In this document: positions 1 to 4,794 of the stretch, one piece after another
Layout: each line of letters opens with the position of its first letter
Position numbering within the stretch: the first letter of the stretch is position 1
Origin: JACDAN01 sp035776735
Lineage (GTDB): Bacteria > Actinomycetota > Thermoleophilia > Gaiellales > Gaiellaceae
NCBI GenBank assembly: GCA_035776735.1
Contig: DASSSO010000185.1
Location: 1 to 7,509 of the forward strand
Direction: 5' to 3'
DNA length: 7,509 nt
The notes under the pieces: generated by a model
The model's input: only the letters and a program-made list of their open reading frames with translations
Databases searched by the model: none
Told to the model about the DNA's origin: nothing
Translations under genes and position numbers: made by a program

Positions 1-1
1 G

Positions 2-508
2 CTCGGCGGGCTCGAGGCCGACTTTCCGCCCGAGGAGTACGCAGCGGCCTTCGCGCTCGCACGCGAGCAGGGGCTCGCGTCCGTCCCCCACGCCGGCGAG
101 GTCGCCGGCCCGCCGTCGATTCGCGGCGCGCTCGACGCGCTCGGGGCGGACCGGATCCGCCACGGCATCCGCGCCGTCGAGGACCCGGCGCTCGTCGAGG
201 AGCTCAGGGATCGGGGCATCGTGCTCGACGTCTGCCCGATCTCGAACGTGAAGACCGGCGCGGTCGCCTCGCTCGACGCCCATCCGCTGCGCGAGCTGAC
301 CGCCGCAGGGGTGCGCTGCTCGATCTCGACGGACGACCCGGCGATGTTCGACACCGACCTCGAGCGGGAGCACGAGGCGGCGGCCGCGCTCGGCGTCGAC
401 CCGAGGCGCGCGTACGAGAACGCCCTCGCCGGAGCGCTCTGCGACGACGCAACCCGTGAGCGGCTGCGCGCGATCGGCGAGGCGTTCGACTGGGGGTCGC
501 TACCCTAG
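2..508 (+). CDS. Adenosine deaminase family protein, C-terminal part (5' truncated)
   Basis: This is the last 168 codons of a zinc-dependent purine deaminase of the amidohydrolase superfamily; the start and the N-terminal HxH metal ligands lie outside the window. Visible family motifs, numbered from the window edge, are HAGE (30-33, a zinc-binding His and the catalytic Glu), RIRHG (51-55, catalytic His), CPISN (78-82) and STDDP (109-113, zinc-ligand and catalytic Asp). These enzymes hydrolytically remove the 6-amino group of adenosine or related purines in the cytoplasm. The 'CPISNVKTG' and 'DDPAMFDTDL' stretches resemble the branch that also holds bacterial adenine deaminases and aminodeoxyfutalosine deaminases (menaquinone synthesis), so the substrate is not settled and I give no symbol. 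All motifs expected in this part are intact. It ends 7 bases before the next gene, so the two are probably cotranscribed. Family assignment is firm; substrate is uncertain. Confidence 0.93.
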   Translation, partial: LGGLEADFPPEEYAAAFALAREQGLASVPHAGEVAGPPSIRGALDALGADRIRHGIRAVEDPALVEELRDRGIVLDVCPISNVKTGAVASLDAHPLRELTAAGVRCSISTDDPAMFDTDLEREHEAAAALGVDPRRAYENALAGALCDDATRERLRAIGEAFDWGSLP

Positions 509-515
509 GGCCTGC

Positions 516-1412
516 ATGGCACGTTCAGCGCAGCGACGCAACAGGCAGCGGCGGGAGCGCCGTCCCACCCCGCGCGCGGCTGCGCCCGCACGCCCCGCCA
601 CGCCCTCGTACGAGGACACGATGTTCTTCCCGCGCCTGCGGCGCCAGGCGAAGTGGATGTTCGTCTTCCTCGCCGTCGTCTTCGGGCTCGGCTACGTCAT
701 CTTCAACGTCGGCGGCTCCATCCCCGGCACAGGGCTAGGAGACGTCCTCCAGGGCCTCGCCCAGACGTCGGACGCCGGACCCAGCGTCGACGAGTCGCGC
801 GAGAAGATCGAGGACGAGCCCAACAATCCGCAGGGCTACCGAGACCTCGCGACTGCGCTGCAGCGCGAGGGCCGGAACTCGGAGGCGATCCAGCCGCTCG
901 AGCGCTACGTTCAGATGCGCACGACCGACCGCGAGGCGCTCCGGCAGCTCGGCGCGCTCCACATGGCGCAGGCCCGCGTCTACGAAGAGCAGGGCGCGAT
1001 CGCGCAGGCCCAGCTCACCCAGCTGACGGGCGGCAGCGTCCTCTCGCCGGGGACGGAGAGCCCCTTCGGCCAGGAGTTCGCCAACCCGCAGATCACGGGC
1101 ATCGAGTCGCAGAAGTGGAACCAGCAGCTCAACCAGGCGTACCTGGGCATCCAGGAGTCGTACAAGGACGCGGTCCGCGTGTTCCAGAAGCTCGTCGCCG
1201 TCACGCCCGACGAGCTCGAGGCGGACGAGCCGCTGATCTTCCTCCAGCTCGGGCAGGCCGCCCAGTCCGCGGGCGAGCTCAAGGCGGCCGTGGCCGCCTA
1301 CGAGCGCTATCTCGAAGTGGCCCCCGACTCCGCCAGCGCGCCGGCGGTTCGCGCCCAGCTCCCGCAGCTCCGAAAGGCCGCCAACCCGGAGACCGCCAAG
1401 AACGGCCAGTAG
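516..1412 (+). CDS. Membrane-anchored TPR-repeat protein
   Basis: Predicted protein of 298 residues. The first 46 residues are very rich in Arg, Ala and Pro and strongly basic (many Arg between 3 and 20). One hydrophobic helix follows at about 47-66. The basic side is expected in the cytoplasm, placing the rest outside by the positive-inside rule. The remainder is soluble and helical, with TPR-like units around 104-137 and 237-270 (an A-x-x-x-Y-E-R-Y-L-E-V-x-P pattern at 258-270), plus a less regular Gln-rich middle section (150-230). The ATG at 516 was chosen because it follows the deaminase stop by 7 bases, has AGGG just upstream, and an earlier in-frame start would overlap the deaminase. 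TPR domains bind partner proteins; the specific role is unknown. One membrane helix plus TPRs near a cytochrome c gene recalls cytochrome-maturation factors such as CcmI, but that is only an analogy of architecture. Confidence 0.85.
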   Translation: MARSAQRRNRQRRERRPTPRAAAPARPATPSYEDTMFFPRLRRQAKWMFVFLAVVFGLGYVIFNVGGSIPGTGLGDVLQGLAQTSDAGPSVDESREKIEDEPNNPQGYRDLATALQREGRNSEAIQPLERYVQMRTTDREALRQLGALHMAQARVYEEQGAIAQAQLTQLTGGSVLSPGTESPFGQEFANPQITGIESQKWNQQLNQAYLGIQESYKDAVRVFQKLVAVTPDELEADEPLIFLQLGQAAQSAGELKAAVAAYERYLEVAPDSASAPAVRAQLPQLRKAANPETAKNGQ

Positions 1413-1425
1413 GCGCGCAAGGCAC

Positions 1426-1431
1426 TAGACT
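1426..1431 (+). promoter_or_regulatory. Candidate -10 box (TAGACT) upstream of the STAS gene
   Basis: TAGACT fits the TANNNT pattern of actinobacterial -10 elements and lies in the 50-base gap between the TPR and STAS genes, 31 bases before the GTG start. No convincing -35 hexamer is visible about 17 bases upstream. It would let the STAS and cytochrome genes be transcribed separately from the upstream pair. Weak evidence. Confidence 0.3.
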
Positions 1432-1462
1432 CTCCGAGCTTTTCCGAACCGAGGGAGTGGGC

Positions 1463-1828
1463 GTGAACTTCGACATCAACACCGAGCAGCTGGACGACTC
1501 GGCCTACGTGATCTCGCTCGCCGGCGAGGTGGATCTCTACACGGCGCCGGAGTTCAAGCAGCAGCTCCTCGAGGTGATCAACCAGGGCGCGAAAGAGGTC
1601 ATCGTCGACTTCTCCAACACGACCTTCATCGACTCCACGACCCTCGGCGTGCTCGTCGGCGGCGTCAAGCGGCTCCGCACGAACGACGGACAGCTCTCGC
1701 TCGTCTCGAGCGATCGCAACATCACGAAGATCTTCGAGATCACGGGCCTCGACCGGGTCTTCACGATCTACGGCAGCCGGGACGAAGCAGTCGCCGGCAT
1801 CGGCTCGGCGACCCAGACGCCCTCGTAG
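1463..1828 (+). CDS. STAS-domain anti-sigma factor antagonist (SpoIIAA/RsbV-like)
   Basis: Predicted protein of 121 residues that is essentially one STAS domain. The segment GEVDLYTAPEFKQQL (21-35) is a classic STAS opening. DFSNTTFIDSTTLGVL (49-64) carries the phosphorylation loop, with Asp57-Ser58 as the likely site. The family usually has DSxGLG; here the residue before LG is Thr (DSTTLG). In this family the unphosphorylated antagonist binds a serine-kinase anti-sigma factor and frees its sigma factor; phosphorylation by that kinase switches it off. No kinase, phosphatase or sigma gene is in the window, so the partner must be elsewhere. The start is GTG at 1463, with GAGGGAG (1451-1457) 5 bases upstream; GTG 1457 is an in-frame alternative that would overlap that ribosome-binding site. 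The next gene begins 1 base after the stop, so the two are probably coupled. Family is certain; biological target is unknown. Confidence 0.93.
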   Translation: MNFDINTEQLDDSAYVISLAGEVDLYTAPEFKQQLLEVINQGAKEVIVDFSNTTFIDSTTLGVLVGGVKRLRTNDGQLSLVSSDRNITKIFEITGLDRVFTIYGSRDEAVAGIGSATQTPS

Positions 1829-1829
1829 G

Positions 1830-2459
1830 TTGCGGGCGGTCGGCGCCGCTCTTCTCTGTCTCGCCGCCCTCGCCGCGGCCGGTTGCGGCACCGAGAGCCT
1901 GGTGGAGGAGACGGCCGACCCCTCGGAGGGCAAGGCGATCTTCCAGCAGACCTGCGGCGGCTGCCACACCCTGAGAGAGGCGGGCACCGAGGGCTCCAAC
2001 CCGGTGCAGAACCCGTCCAGCGGCCCGAACCTCGACGACGCCTTCGCGGCCGCGCGGATGGAGGGCTTCGATGAGAGCACGATCCGCGAGACCGTCAGGC
2101 ACCAGATCGACTACCCCATCCCGCCGATGCCGGAGGACCTGCTCGACGACGCGCAGGCGGACGCGGTCGCGCTCTACGTCTCGCTGGTGGCGGCGAACCC
2201 GGACGCGAGCATCCAGGCGGCCGGCGGCGGCGGAGGCGACGACCCGCAGTCGATCTTCACGACCAACTGCGGCTCGTGCCACGTCCTCGAGAAGGCGGGC
2301 ACCTCAGGGACCGTCGGGCCGAACCTCGACCAGTCCCAGGTGACCGTGGAGCAGGCGGCCACGCAGATCCGGAACGGCGGCGGCGCCATGCCCGCCTTCG
2401 GCGACCGCCTCACCGCTGAGCAGATCCAGGCGCTGGCGAGATACGTCGCCGGCGACTAG
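1830..2459 (+). CDS. Diheme c-type cytochrome, probable lipoprotein
   Basis: Predicted protein of 209 residues. It begins with a short hydrophobic signal (residues 4-17) ending in AAAGC, with Cys19 as the likely lipidated residue, so the mature protein should be tethered outside the membrane. Two class I cytochrome c domains follow. The first has the heme site CGGCH (42-46), with Met100 in IPPMPEDL as the probable axial ligand. The second has CGSCH (147-151), with Met187 in GAMPAFGD. The domains share CGxCHxLxxAGTxG and GPNLD elements, so they arose by duplication, and a Gly-rich linker (132-136) joins them. Likely role: one-electron carrier feeding the CuA site of the oxidase encoded just downstream on the other strand; this is inferred from position and type. 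TTG at 1830 was chosen because no other in-frame start precedes the signal sequence; it lacks a well-spaced ribosome-binding site, so coupling to the STAS gene (1-base gap) is likely. Confidence 0.92.
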   Translation: MRAVGAALLCLAALAAAGCGTESLVEETADPSEGKAIFQQTCGGCHTLREAGTEGSNPVQNPSSGPNLDDAFAAARMEGFDESTIRETVRHQIDYPIPPMPEDLLDDAQADAVALYVSLVAANPDASIQAAGGGGGDDPQSIFTTNCGSCHVLEKAGTSGTVGPNLDQSQVTVEQAATQIRNGGGAMPAFGDRLTAEQIQALARYVAGD

Positions 2460-2467
2460 CCCGTCTT

Positions 2468-2495
2468 TCGCGGAAAGTCTCACGACTTTCTGCGA
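2468..2495. terminator. Stem-loop between convergent genes, probable bidirectional terminator
   Basis: Positions 2468-2479 pair with 2484-2495 to give a 12-base-pair stem with one G-T wobble (2472/2491) and a four-base loop, TCAC. It begins 9 bases after the cytochrome stop codon and lies in the 85-base gap where plus- and minus-strand genes converge. No T-tract follows on either strand, as is common for terminators in high-GC actinobacteria. Confidence 0.7.
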
Positions 2496-2504
2496 CCCTT
2501 TGGA

Positions 2505-2534
2505 TCCGTCTTCGGCGGAACGGGCGAAGCCCGT
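2505..2534. repeat. Tandem small hairpins; copy A of a box-plus-palindrome element
   Basis: Two adjacent stem-loops fill the rest of the convergent gap. The first is 2505-2510 with 2514-2519 (one wobble, loop TTC). The second is 2520-2525 with 2529-2534, a perfect 6-base-pair stem with loop GAA. The box CTTCGGCGGA (2510-2519) directly abuts the second palindrome. The same arrangement, inverted, occurs at 3213-3239 on the other side of the membrane UspA-like gene. It may help terminate transcription or be a small extragenic palindrome family. Confidence 0.5.
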
Positions 2535-2544
2535 CCCGCGGCAA

Positions 2545-3189
2545 TCAGCTTCTGACTTCTTGCTCGGCTTCCAGATCGACGACGACGTGGGTGATCGGAA
2601 CGTCGAAACGTTCCCTCGCCGCTCGAACCACCCCTCTCTCCAGCCACACCGAGCGGCCTTCCGGATGCGTGGAGATGACCACCTCGTCCGCGCCGAAGGT
2701 CCGTAAGCCGTCCTCGATCGCCTGCAGCGGGTCGGCGTCGCCGACCTCCCCCTCGGCGGTGATCCCGAGCTCGCGGAGCCGCGCAAGGCTGCGCTCGAGC
2801 CGCTCGTGGGCCGCCGCCCTGGGCGCGTCCTCGTCCGACGCGAAGTACCGCATGGGCGACATGAGCGCCGGGCAGACGACCCGCACGCGCTCCTCGACGC
2901 CCTGCGACCGGCTGTGGATGAGATCCCGCAGCGGCTCCCCGCCGACCGTCTCGTTCGCGATCACGAGGATCCGCCGCTCGCCGGGGCCGCTCGCCCGGAT
3001 CTCCGCGTGCTGCGGAGGCTCCCGGCGGGCGTGCACGACGGCGCCGATTGCGACCAGGGTCAGGAGCACGAAGACCGCGACCCCGAGCCAGGTGTTGATC
3101 GCGGCCGCGACGACGATCAGCGCGAAGTAGCCGATCGTGAGCAGGACGAGCCGAAACGCATCCGCCTCATTCCGGAAGGGATTCCTCAC
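2545..3189 (-). CDS. Two-helix membrane protein with one UspA-like 'VANETV' domain
   Basis: Predicted protein of 214 residues. Two hydrophobic helices at about 12-30 and 34-52 form a hairpin anchor. A short linker leads to a cytoplasmic alpha/beta domain (73-206) related to universal stress proteins. The domain opens with RILVIANETVGG (73-84) and has DADPLQAIEDGLR (151-163). It ends with DEVVISTHPEGRSVWL (168-183) and a final strand, ITHVVVDL (199-206). This is the same domain found twice in the protein encoded between coxA and coxC; the stretch EDAPRAAAHERLERSLARLR (120-139) matches repeat 1 there especially well. GTG at 3189 is preceded by GGAGGAGG (3198-3205) at 8 bases. It lies 154 bases downstream of coxC behind hairpins, so it may be partly uncoupled from that operon or have its own promoter. 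Ligand and function are unknown; membrane attachment beside the oxidase is the main clue. Confidence 0.85.
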   Translation of the reverse strand: MRNPFRNEADAFRLVLLTIGYFALIVVAAAINTWLGVAVFVLLTLVAIGAVVHARREPPQHAEIRASGPGERRILVIANETVGGEPLRDLIHSRSQGVEERVRVVCPALMSPMRYFASDEDAPRAAAHERLERSLARLRELGITAEGEVGDADPLQAIEDGLRTFGADEVVISTHPEGRSVWLERGVVRAARERFDVPITHVVVDLEAEQEVRS

Positions 3190-3212
3190 GTCCCCGGCCT
3201 CCTCCGGCTCCC

Positions 3213-3239
3213 GCCCGGCGAAGCCGGGCTCCGCCGAAG
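3213..3239. repeat. Copy B of the box-plus-palindrome element (inverted relative to copy A)
   Basis: Positions 3213-3219 pair with 3223-3229 in a perfect 7-base-pair GC stem with loop GAA. It is immediately followed by TCCGCCGAAG (3230-3239), the exact reverse complement of the box at 2510-2519. Both copies therefore have a 10-base box abutting a short palindrome with a three-base loop. They sit in opposite orientation on either side of the membrane UspA-like gene. Confidence 0.5.
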
Positions 3240-3266
3240 GCTGTCGCCGCTGGCCGGCCTCCGCTC

Positions 3267-3296
3267 AGGGGGCCGTGCTGATCGCACTGTCCCCCT
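3267..3296 (-). terminator. Stem-loop downstream of coxC, probable operon terminator
   Basis: AGGGGG (3267-3272) pairs with CCCCCT (3291-3296). Inside that, GTGC (3275-3278) pairs with GCAC (3284-3287) around a five-base loop, with a small internal loop between the two stems. It lies 48 bases downstream of the coxC stop in the direction of transcription. The rest of the 3190-3343 gap shows no plausible gene. Without a T-tract, termination is probable rather than certain. Confidence 0.55.
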
Positions 3297-3343
3297 TCGC
3301 TTCACCCACCCAGCGACGACCCGGGAACGTGAGCAGCGCATCT

Positions 3344-3943
3344 CTACAAGAGGTAGATCGTCGCGTACACCACGATCCACATTACGTCCACGAAGTGCCA
3401 GTAGATCCCCGGGATCTCGACCCCGTGGTGATGCGACTCGCTGAAGTGGCCGCGGAAGGCGCGGATCGTGGCGAACGTCAGCAGGGTGAGCCCGACGAAG
3501 ACGTGCGCGCCGTGGAGACCCGTGAGGCCGTAGAAGATCGTCCCGAAGGCGCCGTCCTGCGGCGCGAAGCCGACCCGCGAATACTCGAGGATCTGCGTCA
3601 GGAGGAACGTCGTCCCGAGCGCGAGCGTGAGGACGAGCCCCGCCTGGAGCCCGGCCCGGCTCCCGCGCTTGATCGACTGCAGCGCCCAGTGGATCGTGAA
3701 GCTGGAGGTGACGAGGATCGCCGTGTTCACCCCGGCCACGAACACCGGCAGGTGGAAGGGCTCCAGCGGCCACTCGGAGTTCCCGTTGACGCGGATGAAG
3801 AAGTAGGCCGTGAAGAACGACCCGAAGAGCATGATCTCCGAGGCGATGAAGAGCAGCATCCCGAGCACCGGGGCTTCGACCCGGGAGCTCTGGTGCGCCT
3901 GGGGCGGATGCGCTGCGTGGTGCGCTTCGGCGTGGGCGCTCAT
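3344..3943 (-). CDS. coxC: Cytochrome c oxidase subunit III (ctaE)
   Basis: Predicted protein of 199 residues, a typical length for the five-helix form of subunit III that lacks the first two helices of the seven-helix version. Hydrophobic helices lie at about 28-51, 66-86, 98-121, 140-161 and 184-198. Family marks include the membrane Glu36 in FIASEIMLFGSFF, GLTGLHGAHVFVG (139-151) with His144 and His147, and the C-terminal YWHFVDVMWIVVY (181-193). The N-terminus is His- and Ala-rich (1-18). Subunit III binds no metal; in studied oxidases it stabilises subunit I and sustains proton uptake. The start is ATG at 3943, whose last two bases overlap the upstream stop codon (ATGA). There is no good ribosome-binding site, so translation is probably coupled. 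It is the last gene of the tight oxidase cluster, followed by a stem-loop. Confidence 0.96.
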   Translation of the reverse strand: MSAHAEAHHAAHPPQAHQSSRVEAPVLGMLLFIASEIMLFGSFFTAYFFIRVNGNSEWPLEPFHLPVFVAGVNTAILVTSSFTIHWALQSIKRGSRAGLQAGLVLTLALGTTFLLTQILEYSRVGFAPQDGAFGTIFYGLTGLHGAHVFVGLTLLTFATIRAFRGHFSESHHHGVEIPGIYWHFVDVMWIVVYATIYLL

Positions 3944-4794
3944 TCGGCCGGCATGGCGGGCTCGGCCCCGACGTCCTCCGGCGCGATCACGACGTGCTCG
4001 ACCGGCACCTTCGCGTCCTCGTGCAGGCGCTGGACGAGGTTCTTCCGCATCCACGGCGAGCGCGCCGGCTCGAAGGTCGAGACGATCACCTCGTCGGTGC
4101 GCTCGTCCTCGATCGCCTGCATCGCCGCCGTGTAGGGATCCGGGTGCGCGACCTGCCCGTGCGCGTCGATGCCGGCCGCGCGCAGCTCCGACAGCACCCG
4201 CCGCAGCCGTCGCTCAGCCTCCGGATGCGCGGACTGCGTGGGGTCGCTCTGCGGCGAGATGATCAGGAAGCTCGCGGGGCCGCGCTCGGCCCGCTCGCGG
4301 ATCCGGTCGATCAGCGCCTTGCCGACGACCGTCTCGTTGGCGACGACGAGGACGTTTCGCCGGCCCTCCGCGGCCTCGACGTCGACGACGACGTGCTCGA
4401 CCGGAACGTTGCCGGCGGCCTTCGAGATCCGGTCGACCACGTTCTTGCGCAGCCAGCCGGACTTCTGGAGCGGATGCGTCGAAACGATGACGTCGGTCGG
4501 CGGTGGATCGAGCATGCCGAAGGCGTCCCGGACCGCCGCCTCGGGGTCGCTCTCGAGCACGAGTCCGTGGGCCGGGATGCCGGCCTCGCGGAGCTGCGCC
4601 AGCGTGCGGTCGAGCCGCCGGCCGGCCGCCGCCCGCCGCGTGTCCTCGTAGACGACGTAGCCGGTCTGCGGGGTGGACACGGGCGCGAGGACCGTGACGA
4701 GCTCCACGTCCTGCTCTGCGGCCTTGCGCTTCACCGCGTCGAGGAGCTCGCTCCCGGTGACGGTCTCGTTCGCGACGACCAGGACGTGCCTCAC
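3940..4794 (-). CDS. Tandem UspA-like 'VANETV' domain protein inside the oxidase operon
   Basis: Predicted soluble protein of 284 residues with no signal or membrane helix. It is two copies of one alpha/beta domain: repeat 1 at about 3-139 and repeat 2 at 147-270. Each opens with VLVVANETV (4-12; 148-156) and has a middle helix-strand unit ending AHG (75-77; 211-213). Each then has SDPEAAVRDAF or PDPYTAAMQAI, then VIVST(H/F) with SxW(L/M)RKN (103-118; 237-252), and closes with VPVEHVV(V/I) (130-137; 263-270). Order and spacing resemble universal stress proteins. However, the usual glycine-rich GxxG...G(S/T) nucleotide loop is missing and the ST(H/F)...SxW motif sits there instead. The gene overlaps both coxA and coxC by 4 bases and has a strong ribosome-binding site, so it should be made alongside the oxidase. 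Role unknown; oxidase assembly, metal or redox sensing, or regulation are possibilities inferred from position only. Confidence 0.9.
   Translation of the reverse strand: MRHVLVVANETVTGSELLDAVKRKAAEQDVELVTVLAPVSTPQTGYVVYEDTRRAAAGRRLDRTLAQLREAGIPAHGLVLESDPEAAVRDAFGMLDPPPTDVIVSTHPLQKSGWLRKNVVDRISKAAGNVPVEHVVVDVEAAEGRRNVLVVANETVVGKALIDRIRERAERGPASFLIISPQSDPTQSAHPEAERRLRRVLSELRAAGIDAHGQVAHPDPYTAAMQAIEDERTDEVIVSTFEPARSPWMRKNLVQRLHEDAKVPVEHVVIAPEDVGAEPAMPAE

Noticed and set aside
501..506. TACCCT as a -10 box for a leaderless TPR transcript starting near 516.
   Set aside because: It is inside the deaminase coding end, has no -35 partner, and the 7-base gene spacing already explains expression by cotranscription.
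1307..2080. Minus-strand open frame of 257 codons across the STAS gene and its neighbours.
   Set aside because: It has no recognisable domain, is rich in Arg, Ala and Val, and lies opposite two well-supported plus-strand genes.
3190..3343. Possible small gene, such as oxidase subunit IV, in the gap after coxC.
   Set aside because: The only minus-strand open stretch there is Arg-rich with no hydrophobic segment, and the gap is filled by stem-loops.
3989..4030. Similar segments within the tandem UspA-like gene as a possible DNA direct repeat.
   Set aside because: The similarity is at protein level from an old domain duplication; the DNA copies have diverged and show no mobile-element ends.
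3137..4135. Plus-strand open frame of 332 codons across coxC.
   Set aside because: It is antisense to a clear subunit III gene and is dominated by Arg, Glu and Asp as expected of a reverse-frame artefact.
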